DNA of 64,000 nucleotides, from positions 62,001 through 126,000 of the forward strand of contig NZ_WNKY01000010.1 of assembly GCF_009720825.1 (NCBI RefSeq). The letters are read 5' to 3'. Of this stretch, positions 17,984-26,721 are shown piece by piece. The notes under the pieces are model-generated. The model had not been told where the DNA came from. It made no database searches and worked only from the letters and a program-made list of their open reading frames with translations. The stretch comes from Duganella radicis. GTDB lineage: Bacteria > Pseudomonadota > Gammaproteobacteria > Burkholderiales > Burkholderiaceae_D. The translations under genes and the position numbers were made by a program. How positions within the stretch are numbered: the stretch's first letter is position 1; the number at the start of each line of letters is the position of its first letter.

Positions 17984-18745
17984 ATGAAGAAACTGGTGCT
18001 GGCCGCTGCGGCGGGTTTGGCGATGACGTCGGCGGCGCAGGCCGATACGCAGTACAAAATCCTGGTGCTGGCCATGCCGAGCAAGTACCACTACGAATAC
18101 ATCCCGATCGCGCGCGAGAGTTTCGAGCGACTCGGCAAGCTGCATGCGTTCGAGATGACCTACACCAACAAGCCGGAAGTCTTCGACGGCGATCTCAAGC
18201 AGTACGCTGCCGTGATGTTCCTGAACACGCCGCCGGAAGAACTGAACGAGGCGCGCCGCAAGAAGTTCGAGGACTACATGAAGGACGGCGGCAACGCCAT
18301 GCTGGTGCACCGCTCGCTGATCATTCCGCCCAACACCTGGCCGTGGTACGAAAAGCTGATCGGCCGCCGCACCGGCAATCACCCGATGCTACAGACCGGC
18401 GTGGTCGATGTGGTCGACCACAAATTCCCCGCCACGTTCGGCTTGCCGGAGCATTGGATCTGGAGCGACGAATTCTATGTGTTCGACAATCCCTACCAGG
18501 TCAGGATCAACCCGGTGCTGAATGTGGACGAGAGCAGCTACGACCCCACCAAGATCTGGCCGGGGCAAGTGTCACACGGCATGGGCAAGGAACACCCGCT
18601 GAGCTGGTATCACTACGCCGAAAAGGGCCGTGTGTTTGTCACGGCCCTCGGTCATGACGGCAATATGTATCGCGATCCGCAGTACCTGTCCCATTTGATG
18701 GGCGGCATCTACTGGACCGCCACCGGGAGAGGTATGCGGCCTTGA
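17984..18745 (+). CDS. Secreted ThuA-like (trehalose-utilisation fold) protein
   Basis: A 253-residue protein. Residues 1-20 form a Sec signal peptide (MKKLVLAAAAGLAMTSAAQA). The rest is a ThuA/class I glutamine amidotransferase-like fold: YKILVLAMPSKYHYEYIP, DGGNAMLVHRSL, and near the end PLSWYHYAEKGRVFVTALGHD, the ThuA-type W-x-Y...GRVF...LGH signature. Members often accompany sugar metabolism genes. A GGAGGGG ribosome site precedes ATG 17984. The LacI-type palindrome just upstream supports carbohydrate-linked control. Exact reaction unknown. Confidence 0.85.
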   Translation: MKKLVLAAAAGLAMTSAAQADTQYKILVLAMPSKYHYEYIPIARESFERLGKLHAFEMTYTNKPEVFDGDLKQYAAVMFLNTPPEELNEARRKKFEDYMKDGGNAMLVHRSLIIPPNTWPWYEKLIGRRTGNHPMLQTGVVDVVDHKFPATFGLPEHWIWSDEFYVFDNPYQVRINPVLNVDESSYDPTKIWPGQVSHGMGKEHPLSWYHYAEKGRVFVTALGHDGNMYRDPQYLSHLMGGIYWTATGRGMRP

Positions 18746-18821
18746 CCGTGGCGCTTGCGTGCGCCTAACTCTGCCTTTAATTCCTACAATGGACGGAACT
18801 TAACCAGATAGGGGAGACAGC

Positions 18822-19190
18822 ATGCTCGCATTACGAACGATCGCGTTGGCAGGCGCTCTGGGCCTGCCAGTCCATGGCGCCGTGGCCGACGACGCAGTGG
18901 GCGAAATCATCGCCGATAAGGATCAGATTGCCATCTCCGGCAACGGCTATGTGCGCAGCTTTCCGTGCGATGGCCGGCGCGTGACCATCGACGGCACTCA
19001 GCACAATATTACGCTGACCGGCACTTGCGCCAGCCTGGAAATGAACGGTGCGGAAAACAAGGTGGCGCTGACCCTGGCGCCCAAGGCCGTCATGGTCGTG
19101 GCCGGCATCCAGCAAACCGTCAACTGGCGCTCGACTGGCGAGCCGCGGCAGCACATCAGCGGCGTCGGCCACAAAATACAGCGCAACTAG
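18822..19190 (+). CDS. Exported DUF3060-domain protein
   Basis: A 122-residue protein with an N-terminal signal peptide (residues 1-22, ending GAVADD). The body has the DUF3060 pattern of beta-strand units: ISGNGYVRSFPCDGRRVTIDGTQHNITLTGTCASLEMNGAENKV, with two Cys that may pair in the periplasm. Function unknown. GGGGAG precedes the ATG. It stands alone between the ThuA-like gene and a convergent DUF2147 gene. Confidence 0.82.
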   Translation: MLALRTIALAGALGLPVHGAVADDAVGEIIADKDQIAISGNGYVRSFPCDGRRVTIDGTQHNITLTGTCASLEMNGAENKVALTLAPKAVMVVAGIQQTVNWRSTGEPRQHISGVGHKIQRN

Positions 19191-19202
19191 CGGTGCATCC
19201 AG

Positions 19203-19223
19203 CCAGCGCCATGCCGGCGCTGG
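19203..19223. terminator. Hairpin between convergent genes
   Basis: CCAGCGCC (19203-19210) and GGCGCTGG (19216-19223) form a perfect 8-bp stem with a 5-nt loop between the DUF3060 gene and the convergent DUF2147 gene. There is no T-run, so it is a weak or Rho-assisted terminator at best. Confidence 0.45.
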
Positions 19224-19232
19224 TGCCCGGCC

Positions 19233-19673
19233 TCAGTCCTGACGCACCCAGGTTTGCGAGCGGCCCAGCATCGGTACGCCGATGTAGCCGCGCACGTTCA
19301 ACTTCTTGCCGCCGTCGGCCAGGCGCAGCTTGCTCTTGTAGACCTTGCCGTTGTTCGGATCGAGGATCTCGCCGCCGTTGTATTCATCGCCGTCCTTCTT
19401 CAGGTTGGACAGGATGGTCATGCCGACGATGGGCTGGTCCTTGCGCGCGCCTTCGCATTTTTCGCACTTGGGCGCCTGGTCTTCGTTGGGTTCGCGGAAC
19501 AGCTTTTCGATCTGGCCGGTCAGCACGCCGTTGTTTTCGGTAATGCGGATCAGGGCTTTCGGCTTGCCGGTTTCATCGTCGATGTTTTTCCACAGGCCGG
19601 TAGGCGAGGTGTTGTCGGCGAAGGCCGGGGCAATGCTTAGCGTAGCTGCGGCGATGAATGCGAGAAATTTCAT
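19233..19673 (-). CDS. Exported DUF2147-domain protein
   Basis: A 146-residue protein with a signal peptide at 1-19 (MKFLAFIAAATLSIAPAFA). DUF2147 features follow: SPTGLWKNIDDETGKPKALIRI, then CEKCEGARKDQPIVGMTIL and the YNGGEILDPNNGKVYKSKLRL block, ending KLNVRGYIGVPMLGRSQTW. This small beta-rich periplasmic family has no assigned biochemical activity. The CEKC pair could be a disulfide or metal site. Confidence 0.9.
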   Translation of the reverse strand: MKFLAFIAAATLSIAPAFADNTSPTGLWKNIDDETGKPKALIRITENNGVLTGQIEKLFREPNEDQAPKCEKCEGARKDQPIVGMTILSNLKKDGDEYNGGEILDPNNGKVYKSKLRLADGGKKLNVRGYIGVPMLGRSQTWVRQD

Positions 19674-19832
19674 TTTGTTGTCTCCTGAGTTGTCGTAGTC
19701 TGCCGATTATACGAACGTCCAGCAGAGCGAAATTAGAGCATGCCGTCCAAAATCCTACATCGCCACGGGACACAGGCTGATGGCTGAGTTCATCGGGCAT
19801 TTCTAAGATGGGAGCTCAGGGAGGAAACAGCC

Positions 19833-20090
19833 ATGAGCACACATCACGATCAATCCATCGGCGGCCCCGGCGCAGTGGACGGTATTGCAGGCAGCCGCTC
19901 CGGCACTGAAGGTGCGACCAGCGGGCAAGGCGTGGACAAGGGCGGGGCACCCGCTCATCCACGTGTGCAGGAGCGCAAACCAGCGCCTGCGCTGGGCGGC
20001 AACAGTTCGGATAGCCGCCAGTCGGACGACCCCGGCGTTATGCAGACTGAGCCTCGCGAAAATCAGCAAGAGCGCAAGCCCGGCCCCTGA
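19833..20090 (+). CDS. Hypothetical hydrophilic protein
   Basis: An 85-residue protein that I do not recognise. It is rich in Gly, Ser, Pro, Gln and charged residues, with no hydrophobic segment, so it is probably disordered and cytoplasmic. Support for being real is a strong GGGAGGA ribosome site (about 19820-19826) at good spacing before ATG 19833. A shifted reading frame here is also open, so coding is likely but not certain. Confidence 0.5.
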   Translation: MSTHHDQSIGGPGAVDGIAGSRSGTEGATSGQGVDKGGAPAHPRVQERKPAPALGGNSSDSRQSDDPGVMQTEPRENQQERKPGP

Positions 20091-20091
20091 T

Positions 20092-20119
20092 TTGCACAAA
20101 AAATCCAAAATCAGATAAT
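20092..20119 (+). promoter_or_regulatory. Putative sigma-70 promoter of the YheO-like regulator
   Basis: TTGCAC (20092-20097), a 16-nt spacer, GATAAT (20114-20119). Predicted transcription start falls at about 20126, at the ATG (20128), so the message may be leaderless. The -35 begins just after the stop of the preceding small gene. Confidence 0.6.
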
Positions 20120-20148
20120 ATGTTCAGATGCGGAAAACATCTGAACAT
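20120..20148. promoter_or_regulatory. Perfect 11-bp inverted repeat over the start codon of the YheO-like gene
   Basis: ATGTTCAGATG (20120-20130) and CATCTGAACAT (20138-20148) are exact reverse complements with a 7-nt spacer. The dyad begins next to the -10 and includes the ATG, which suggests an autorepression operator or an RNA hairpin at the start. Confidence 0.7.
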
Positions 20149-20754
20149 GAAAACTTGCTGGAACAGTTACGCCATGTCGCGGACGGCCTGGGCAAGACCC
20201 TGGCGCCGTTCTGCGAAGTGGTGCTGCACGATCTCAACGAGCCGGAACACGCCATTCTGGCCATCCACAACAATCTGTCCGGCCGCAGCGTCGGCGCGCC
20301 GGCCACGGAATTGGGATTGGCGCGTGCGGCCGATCCTGCCTTCGAGCAGGTCATCGCCAACTATCCCAACACCTTTCCGGACGGCCGTCTGGCCAAGAGC
20401 ACCTCGATCGGCATCAAGGACAGCCACGGACAATACGTGGCCGCGCTGTGCCTCAATGTCGATCTGACCGTGTTCCGCAGCCTGAACACCATGCTGACGC
20501 AATTCGGCAGCGTGGACGCGGCGGCGGCCGTCAGCGAAACCATGGCGCCGGCCGGTGCGGACGCCATCCGCCTGCGCATCGACCAGTTTGCGGCCCGCCT
20601 CGGCACCACGCCGCGCGCCTTGAAGGCGGACGAGCGCAAGGCCCTGATGCGTGAATTGAAAGAGTCCGGCCTGAGCGAGGTGCGGCGGGCGATGGACATC
20701 GTCGCCGCCTACCTCAACGTATCCCGCGCCACCGTGTACAACGACGCGCGCTAA
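20128..20754 (+). CDS. YheO/DauR-type transcriptional regulator (PAS-like plus HTH)
   Basis: A 208-residue regulator. Residues about 10-115 form the YheO PAS-like domain (GLGKTLAPFCEVVLHDLNEPEHAILAIHN...GQYVAALCLNVDL). Residues about 150-208 form the C-terminal HTH (MRELKESGLSEVRRAMDIVAAYLNVSRATVYNDAR). Relatives such as DauR control amino-acid catabolism. The PLP ammonia-lyase starts 17 nt downstream, so it is the likely target along with the regulator itself. The start is set at 20128; there is no Shine-Dalgarno sequence, and a promoter sits directly upstream. Confidence 0.88.
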   Translation: MRKTSEHENLLEQLRHVADGLGKTLAPFCEVVLHDLNEPEHAILAIHNNLSGRSVGAPATELGLARAADPAFEQVIANYPNTFPDGRLAKSTSIGIKDSHGQYVAALCLNVDLTVFRSLNTMLTQFGSVDAAAAVSETMAPAGADAIRLRIDQFAARLGTTPRALKADERKALMRELKESGLSEVRRAMDIVAAYLNVSRATVYNDAR

Positions 20755-20771
20755 TCACCAAGGAATCCCTT

Positions 20772-21737
20772 ATGAGCGAACTGAAACTCCCTACCTTTGC
20801 CGACGTGGTTGCGGCATCCGAACGCATCGCCGGCGTGGCGCATGCGACGCCGGTGAAAACCTCGCGCACCCTCAATGAGGCGCTGGGCGCGGAAGTATTT
20901 TTCAAGTGCGAGAACATGCAGCGCATGGGCGCGTTCAAATTCCGCGGTGGCTACAACGCGCTGGCCAGGTTCACGCCGGAGCAGCGCAAGGCCGGCGTGG
21001 TCGCGTTCTCATCGGGGAACCATGCGCAGGCGATTGCGCTGTCGGCCAGGCTGCTGGGCGTGCCGGCCACCATCGTCATGCCGCACGATGCGCCGGCGGC
21101 CAAGATCGCCGCCACCAAGGGCTACGGCGCGCAGGTGGTGATCTACGACCGTTACCAGGAAGACCGTGAGCAGATCGGCCGCGATCTGGCCGCGAAGCAT
21201 GGCCTGACACTGATTCCGCCGTATGACCATGCCGACGTGATTGCGGGGCAGGGCACGGCGGCCAAGGAGCTGTTTGAGGAAGTGGGCGCCCTGGACTTCG
21301 TGTTCGCCCCACTGGGTGGCGGCGGTCTGCTGAGCGGCACGGCGCTGGCGACGCGCGCCTTGTCACCGGCGGCCAGGCTGTATGGTGTGGAACCGGAGGC
21401 GGGCAACGATGGGCAGCAATCGTTACGCAGCGGCAGCATCGTCCACATCGATACGCCCAAGACGATTGCGGATGGCGCGCAGACGCAGCATCTGGGCAAC
21501 CTGACGTTCCCGATCATCAAACGCGATGTGGACGATATTCTGACGGCCAGCGACGAACAGCTACGCGCCGAAATGCGCTTCTTTGCCGAGCGCATGAAGA
21601 TGGTGGTGGAGCCGACCGGCTGCCTGGGCCTGGCCGCCGCGCGCGCCATGAAAGCGCAACTGCAAGGCAAGCGCGTCGGCATCATCATCAGCGGCGGCAA
21701 CGTCGACATCCCGCGCTACACCGAACTGCTGGCGTAA
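20772..21737 (+). CDS. Threonine dehydratase-like PLP enzyme, probably threo-3-hydroxyaspartate ammonia-lyase
   Basis: A 321-residue fold type II PLP enzyme. The Schiff-base Lys lies in MGAFKFRGGYNAL, the phosphate loop is PLGGGGLLSG, and SSGNHAQAIALSARLLGVP is conserved. It lacks the C-terminal ACT regulatory domain of biosynthetic IlvA. Length and sequence style match the serine racemase/threo-3-hydroxy-L-aspartate dehydratase group. Linkage to a YheO-type regulator is also seen for that activity. Serine or threonine dehydratase activity cannot be excluded. Its stop codon is part of the T-tract of the valS terminator on the other strand. Confidence 0.85.
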   Translation: MSELKLPTFADVVAASERIAGVAHATPVKTSRTLNEALGAEVFFKCENMQRMGAFKFRGGYNALARFTPEQRKAGVVAFSSGNHAQAIALSARLLGVPATIVMPHDAPAAKIAATKGYGAQVVIYDRYQEDREQIGRDLAAKHGLTLIPPYDHADVIAGQGTAAKELFEEVGALDFVFAPLGGGGLLSGTALATRALSPAARLYGVEPEAGNDGQQSLRSGSIVHIDTPKTIADGAQTQHLGNLTFPIIKRDVDDILTASDEQLRAEMRFFAERMKMVVEPTGCLGLAAARAMKAQLQGKRVGIIISGGNVDIPRYTELLA

Positions 21738-21804
21738 AAAAACCGGGGTCAGTTCTTGCAATCGCACATGAGCTCGTGTGCGATTGCAAGAACTGACCCC
21801 GGTT
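21735..21804 (-). terminator. 28-bp perfect hairpin, likely valS terminator and GGGTCAG-core element
   Basis: Bases 21741-21768 and 21777-21804 are perfect reverse complements across an 8-nt loop. On the minus strand the hairpin follows valS and is followed by seven T (the complement of 21735-21742), a full Rho-independent terminator. The arm shares the core GGGGTCAG(T)TCT with the repeats at 9515 and 15506, so it may be a repeat element used as a terminator. Confidence 0.8.
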
Positions 21805-21829
21805 GGAGCCCGGTTTGCGGGCGAAGAGT

Positions 21830-24625
21830 TTAAGCTGCTGGCAGCTTGGCGATTTGTTCGCGCATTTTCTCCAGCGTGGCGCTGAAGTTGGCGACGCGTT
21901 CTTTTTCCTGCGCCACCACTTCGGCCGGCGCGCGCGCCACGAAGCTTTCGTTTGACAGCTTGCCGTTGGCCTTGTTGATCTCGCCTTCCAGACGGGTGAT
22001 CTCCTTGGTCAGACGCTCACGCTCGGCCTTGACGTCGATTTCCACCTTCAGCATCAGCTTGGTCGTGCCAACGATGGCCACGGCGGCCGGCGAATCCGGC
22101 AGTACGTCGACGATCTGCACTTCCGCCAGCTTGGCCAGCGATTGCACGTACGGCGCAAAGCCTTCCATCGCGGCCTTTTCTTCCGCATTGCCCGGTTCGA
22201 CGATCAGCGGCACGCGCAGCGATGGCGCCAGTTGCATTTCGCCGCGCAGATTGCGGGTGGCGTCGGTCAGCGCCTTCAGCTGCTGCATCCACGCCTCTGC
22301 CGATTCGTTGATGTTGGCGCTGTTGGCGATCGGGTACGGTTGCAGCATGATCGAGTCGCCCGTCTTGCCGGCCAGCGGGGCCACCGCTTGCCACAGCGCC
22401 TCGGTCACGAACGGGATCACCGGATGCGCCAGGCGCAGCACCACTTCCAGCACGCGCAGCAGGGTGTGGCGGGTGGCGCGTTGCTGGCCTTCGGTGCCGC
22501 TCTGTACCTGCACCTTGGCCACTTCCAGATACCAGTCGCAGTACTCGTCCCACACGAACTTGTAGATGGCCGAGGCGATGTTGTCGAAGCGGTAGTCTTC
22601 GAAGCCCTTGGCCACCTCCAGCTCGGCCTTTTGCAGCAGCGAGATGATCCACTTGTCGGCCATCGACAGGTCGGCTTCCGAGGCCGAGCAGTCCTTGCCT
22701 TCGGTGTTCATCATCACGAAGCGGGTGGCGTTCCACATCTTGTTGCAGAAGTTGCGGTAGCCTTCGCAGCGGCCCAGGTCGAAGTTGATGTTGCGGCCCA
22801 GCGAGGCGTACGACGCCATGGTGAAGCGCACCGCGTCGGTGCCGTAGGCGGCGATCCCTTCCGGGAATTCCTTGCGGGTGGCCTTGGCGATTTTCTCGGC
22901 CGCTTTCGGGTTCATCAGGCCGGTGGTGCGTTTCTCCACCAGCGCGTCGACGCCGATGCCGTCGATCAGGTCGATCGGGTCCAGCGTGTTGCCCTTGGAC
23001 TTGGACATCTTCTGGCCTTGCGAATCGCGCACCAGGCCGTGCACGTACACGGTTTCGAACGGCACCTTGCCGGTGAAGTGCGCGGTCATCATGACCATGC
23101 GCGCCACCCAGAAGAAGATGATGTCGAAGCCGGTCACCAGCACCGACGATGGCAGGAAGGCTTTGATGTCAGGCGTTTCCTCCGGCCAGCCCAGCGTGGA
23201 GAACGGCACCAGCGCGGACGAGAACCAGGTGTCCAGCACGTCGTTGTCGCGGCTCAGCGGCGCGGTGATGCCTTTGGCGGCGGCTTGCGCCTTGGCTTCT
23301 TCCTCGGTGCGGGCGACGAACACGTTGCCGGCCTCGTCGTACCATGCCGGGATCTGGTGGCCCCACCACAGCTGGCGCGAGATGCACCAGTCCTGGATGT
23401 TGTTCAGCCACTGGTTGTAGGTGGTGGTCCAGTTCTCCGGCACGAACTTGATTTCGCCCGACGACACTTTTTCCAGCGCCACTTCGGCGATCGATTTGCC
23501 CGGGTTGAAGGTGCCCTCCGGCGCCGGCTTGCTCATGGCGACGAACCACTGGTCGGTCAGCATCGGTTCGATGACCACGCCGGTACGGTCGCCGCGCGGC
23601 ACCATCAGCTTGTGCTTTTTGACTTCTTCCAGCAGGCCTTGCGCTTCCAGGTCGGCGACGATTTTCTTACGGGCTTCAAAGCGGTCCAGGCCACGGTAGG
23701 CTTGCGGCGCGTCGTCGACGATTTTCGCGTCCAGCGTCAGGATGGACGGCATGTCCAGCTTGTGGCGCTGGCCGACGGCGTAGTCGTTGAAGTCGTGCGC
23801 AGGGGTGATCTTCACGCAGCCGGTGCCGAAGGCCTTGTCGACGTATTCGTCGGCGATGATCGGGATTTCGCGGCCGACCAGCGGCAGCGTCAGCATCTTG
23901 CCGACCAGCGGCTGATAGCGTTCGTCGGTCGGGTCCACCGCCACGGCGACGTCGCCCAGCATGGTTTCAGGACGGGTGGTGGCGACGGTCAGCGAACCGC
24001 TGCCATCGGCCAGCGGGTACTTGATGTACCACATCGAACCGTCTTCCTCTTCCGACACCACTTCCAGGTCGGACACGGCGGTGCCCAGCACCGGGTCCCA
24101 GTTGACCAGGCGCTTGCCGCGGTAGATCAAGCCTTGTTCGTGCAGGCGCACGAACACTTCGGTGACCACCTTGGAGCGCTCGGCGTCCATGGTGAAGTAT
24201 TCGCGTTTCCAGTCCGGCGAAGCACCCAGGCGGCGCATCTGGCCGGTGATGGTGGAACCGGATTTCTCTTTCCACTCCCAGACTTTTTCAATGAATTTTT
24301 CACGGCCGAGGTCATGGCGCGAGACTTTCTGCGCGTCGAGCTGGCGTTCCACCACGATCTGGGTGGCGATGCCGGCGTGGTCGGTGCCGGGGATCCAGGC
24401 GGTGTTGTGGCCGCGCATGCGGTAGTAGCGGGTCAGGCCATCCATGATGGTCTGGTTGAAAGCATGGCCCATGTGCAGGGTGCCGGTGACGTTCGGCGGC
24501 GGCAGCTGGATGCTGAAAGAAGGTTTGCCGGCGTCGAGGGTGGCGGTGTAGTAACCGCGCGATTCCCACTCGTTGCGCCAGAACTGTTCAATGTCGGCAG
24601 GCTCGAAAGACTTGGCTAATTCCAT
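21830..24625 (-). CDS. valS: Valine-tRNA ligase
   Basis: A 931-residue class Ia synthetase. HMGH is at 51-54 and KMSKS at 539-543. The CP1 editing domain lies between them (about 200-350), the anticodon-binding domain follows, and a C-terminal coiled coil ([19 protein letters not shown]...) ends the protein. ATG 24625 gives [16 protein letters not shown], the family N-terminus; an upstream ATG at 24670 would add 15 unlike residues. The Shine-Dalgarno sequence is weak. It ends at a strong hairpin terminator. Confidence 0.98.
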   Translation of the reverse strand: MELAKSFEPADIEQFWRNEWESRGYYTATLDAGKPSFSIQLPPPNVTGTLHMGHAFNQTIMDGLTRYYRMRGHNTAWIPGTDHAGIATQIVVERQLDAQKVSRHDLGREKFIEKVWEWKEKSGSTITGQMRRLGASPDWKREYFTMDAERSKVVTEVFVRLHEQGLIYRGKRLVNWDPVLGTAVSDLEVVSEEEDGSMWYIKYPLADGSGSLTVATTRPETMLGDVAVAVDPTDERYQPLVGKMLTLPLVGREIPIIADEYVDKAFGTGCVKITPAHDFNDYAVGQRHKLDMPSILTLDAKIVDDAPQAYRGLDRFEARKKIVADLEAQGLLEEVKKHKLMVPRGDRTGVVIEPMLTDQWFVAMSKPAPEGTFNPGKSIAEVALEKVSSGEIKFVPENWTTTYNQWLNNIQDWCISRQLWWGHQIPAWYDEAGNVFVARTEEEAKAQAAAKGITAPLSRDNDVLDTWFSSALVPFSTLGWPEETPDIKAFLPSSVLVTGFDIIFFWVARMVMMTAHFTGKVPFETVYVHGLVRDSQGQKMSKSKGNTLDPIDLIDGIGVDALVEKRTTGLMNPKAAEKIAKATRKEFPEGIAAYGTDAVRFTMASYASLGRNINFDLGRCEGYRNFCNKMWNATRFVMMNTEGKDCSASEADLSMADKWIISLLQKAELEVAKGFEDYRFDNIASAIYKFVWDEYCDWYLEVAKVQVQSGTEGQQRATRHTLLRVLEVVLRLAHPVIPFVTEALWQAVAPLAGKTGDSIMLQPYPIANSANINESAEAWMQQLKALTDATRNLRGEMQLAPSLRVPLIVEPGNAEEKAAMEGFAPYVQSLAKLAEVQIVDVLPDSPAAVAIVGTTKLMLKVEIDVKAERERLTKEITRLEGEINKANGKLSNESFVARAPAEVVAQEKERVANFSATLEKMREQIAKLPAA

Positions 24626-24740
24626 GATATGGCAGAAGTATGTTGTAAATTCGTTTGCGAAAACAGCCATTATAGATGACGCAGCCCCTGCTGCGCATTA
24701 TTGCAGCAGCTAGAATGAGGCTAACCAGCGGGAGGATCTT

Positions 24741-24962
24741 ATGGCGATGACTTTGGCCGAAATAGAGGAAAGTATCAAATCATTAAGCTTGACGGATAAG
24801 CAGCGCATCCTTGATGCTTTAAGCCGGGAGCTAGCGGACGCGCGCCATGCGATGACGGTCGAGGCGCTGAGCGACGTTGATGGCGACCGCTTTGTGGATC
24901 ACCAGGATGTAAAAAAATGGGCAGACAGCCTGGGTACGGATACGCCGCTGCCCCGGCCATAG
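24741..24962 (+). CDS. Antitoxin-like protein of a type II addiction module
   Basis: A 73-residue protein. The middle is helical, and the C-terminal VDHQDVKKWADSLGTDTPLPRP matches the usual end of RHH/addiction-module antitoxins that pair with ParE/RelE toxins (pattern: hhxxV-x-W-x-xSxGT-x-x-PxP). GGGAGGA precedes ATG 24741. The adjacent toxin gene has lost its middle, so this is probably an orphan antitoxin that may still bind DNA. Confidence 0.7.
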   Translation: MAMTLAEIEESIKSLSLTDKQRILDALSRELADARHAMTVEALSDVDGDRFVDHQDVKKWADSLGTDTPLPRP

Positions 24963-24964
24963 CC

Positions 24965-25111
24965 ATGGACGTCTTTTGGACCAGTAAAGCGCTGTCCGAC
25001 CTTGAGCGACTGTACGAGTTCCTCGTGGTGATCGATCACGAGGCCGCTGATGAGATAAAAAACACGGCGATTTACATCCTGCGTGTCTGGCACACGAGGA
25101 AGCGTCGCTGA
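24965..25111 (+). pseudogene. ParE/RelE-type toxin remnant with internal in-frame deletion
   Basis: A 48-codon frame. It starts MDVFWTSKALSDLERLYEFL, a normal ParE N-terminus, and ends IYILRVWHTRKRR, a normal ParE C-terminus. Intact toxins have about 90-100 residues, so about 45 are missing from the middle, near codons 29-32 (about 25049-25060). Both ends stay in frame. It begins 2 nt after the antitoxin stop, as in a normal pair. The product is unlikely to fold as a toxin. Confidence 0.75.
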
Positions 25112-25125
25112 CAGGAGACCTGCGT

Positions 25126-25941
25126 ATGCCAAACTTTGAAACGCTCGCGTTGAGTGTGGAGAGCCATGTTGCGACGGTGCGTTTGAATCGGCCGGAGAAG
25201 TTGAATGCGATGAATGCGGCGATGTGGAACGATATCCGCTCGGCGTTCCGCTATGTTGACGAGACGCCGGAGATTCGTGTGGCGATCCTCGAAGGCGAGG
25301 GCAAGGCTTTCACCGCCGGTATCGATTTGCAGATGATGATGAGCGTTGGCGCGCAGGTGCGCGACGATTGCGATGGCCGCACGCGCGAGAATCTGCGCCG
25401 CGTGATTCTGGATCTTCAAGATACGCTGACCAGCCTCGAACGCTGCCGTAAACCGGTGCTGGCGGCCGTGCACGGCGCCTGCGTGGGCGGCGGCATCGAT
25501 TTGATCTGCTGCGCCGACATGCGCTATTGCTCGGCCGACGCCTGGTTCACCATCAAGGAAATCGATATCGGCATGGTGGCCGATGTGGGTACTTTGCAAC
25601 GTTTGCCACGCCTGATCGGCGAGGGCATGACGCGCGAGTTGGCCTACACCGCCCGTCAGTTCGACGCCGCCGAGGCCAGGGAGATGCGCCTGATGAATCG
25701 CGTGTTCGATACGCCGGAAGCCCTGCGCGAAGGTGTGCGCGCCATCGCCGCCGACATCGTGGCCAAGTCGCCACTGTCGGTGCGCGGCGTGAAGGAAATG
25801 ATCTCCTATGCCCGCGACCACTCGATAGCCGATGGCCTGAACTACGTCGCCACCTGGAACGCCGCCATGCTGATGTCAGCCGACCTGCAAGCGGCCATGA
25901 TGGCTGGCATGAGCAAGTCGGCGCCAACCTTCAAGGACTGA
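25126..25941 (+). CDS. Crotonase-family protein, probably delta(3,5)-delta(2,4)-dienoyl-CoA isomerase
   Basis: A 271-residue enoyl-CoA hydratase/isomerase fold. The oxyanion hole regions are GKAFTAGIDLQMM and VHGACVGGGIDLICCADMRY. The stretch EIDIGMVADVGTLQRLPRLIG, with an acidic residue at the isomerase position, is typical of the dienoyl-CoA isomerase branch rather than classical hydratases. Role: handling of odd-position double bonds in unsaturated fatty acid beta-oxidation. CAGGAGA precedes ATG 25126. The next gene starts 3 nt after its stop. Confidence 0.88.
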   Translation: MPNFETLALSVESHVATVRLNRPEKLNAMNAAMWNDIRSAFRYVDETPEIRVAILEGEGKAFTAGIDLQMMMSVGAQVRDDCDGRTRENLRRVILDLQDTLTSLERCRKPVLAAVHGACVGGGIDLICCADMRYCSADAWFTIKEIDIGMVADVGTLQRLPRLIGEGMTRELAYTARQFDAAEAREMRLMNRVFDTPEALREGVRAIAADIVAKSPLSVRGVKEMISYARDHSIADGLNYVATWNAAMLMSADLQAAMMAGMSKSAPTFKD

Positions 25942-25944
25942 GGC

Positions 25945-26622
25945 GTGGAAAGCGATTATCTCGATACGCAGTTCGATGCCGGCTTTTCCGATTTGCGGTG
26001 GCTGCCTTGGGTAGGCAGCGCTTTCGCCACGTCGCCCAAGCGGACCATGGTGCTGGGGGAGAGCATTTACGACTACAGCGAGGGCCGGGCCGCAAAGCGC
26101 GAGCGGATTGAGGACCGGAACAGCCTGCGCGAACGGCAACTGGTGCATGGCATTCATGAGACTTACCGCAGCAAATATCTGCGTAACTTCGGCAAGGCCT
26201 ATTACCTGAAAGATAAGGTCAGCAAGGCAGAGCGGGAGGTGTTGTGGCGGCAGATGGCGTATCACAATCTCGTGCTGCGCATGATGGATTCGGTGAAGGA
26301 GCGGCCGCGCCGTAGCGATTATCTGCATGGCTGGAAGAGCTTGATAGAGCTTGCGCAGTCGTTGGCGTTGCAGCGCTGCGTCGTCTACGGGCTTGATCCG
26401 GTCAAGCTGGCGGCACTCAGGGATTTGCTGGATCAGCCGGGCGCACCGGTATTGGTTGAGCGCAAGCGCTTGCCCGTCATCGGCCGGAGCAAGCCACTGC
26501 GGATGACGCTCGAACTGCGTGGCGGGCAATCGCTGGCATTGCTGTTCATTCGCCATCCCAGCGCTTACTTCAGTTGGGATAAATGGGGAGTCGTGCTGGG
26601 GGAGTTCTTGGGTGTATCGTGA
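25945..26622 (+). CDS. Hypothetical protein, possible uracil-DNA-glycosylase-like fold
   Basis: A 225-residue protein starting at GTG 25945, 3 nt after the crotonase stop. I do not recognise it as a named family. The N-terminal LRWLPWVGSAF...KRTMVLGESIYDY resembles the PWVG...vlGESHY pattern of the UDG-like superfamily. The rest has basic helical segments (RNSLRERQLVHGIHETYRSKY) and a C-terminal LRGGQSLALLFIRHPSAYFSW, where RHPS-x-x-F is like the UDG motif 2 region (HPS). No membrane segment is seen. The function is tentative. Confidence 0.6.
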   Translation: MESDYLDTQFDAGFSDLRWLPWVGSAFATSPKRTMVLGESIYDYSEGRAAKRERIEDRNSLRERQLVHGIHETYRSKYLRNFGKAYYLKDKVSKAEREVLWRQMAYHNLVLRMMDSVKERPRRSDYLHGWKSLIELAQSLALQRCVVYGLDPVKLAALRDLLDQPGAPVLVERKRLPVIGRSKPLRMTLELRGGQSLALLFIRHPSAYFSWDKWGVVLGEFLGVS

Positions 26623-26721
26623 TGGGGCGCGGCTGCTACGAGAAGGTGCTGACCTTTGACGGCTGGTGTCCAGCCGCGCCTTTGCCTCCGGCCTGGTGCA
26701 ATCGACTTATCTGGTGGCGCC

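Noticed and set aside
22142..24619. Long plus-strand open frame (825 codons) opposite valS
   Set aside because: valS is certain; the opposite frame is rich in His, Arg and Val with no motifs.
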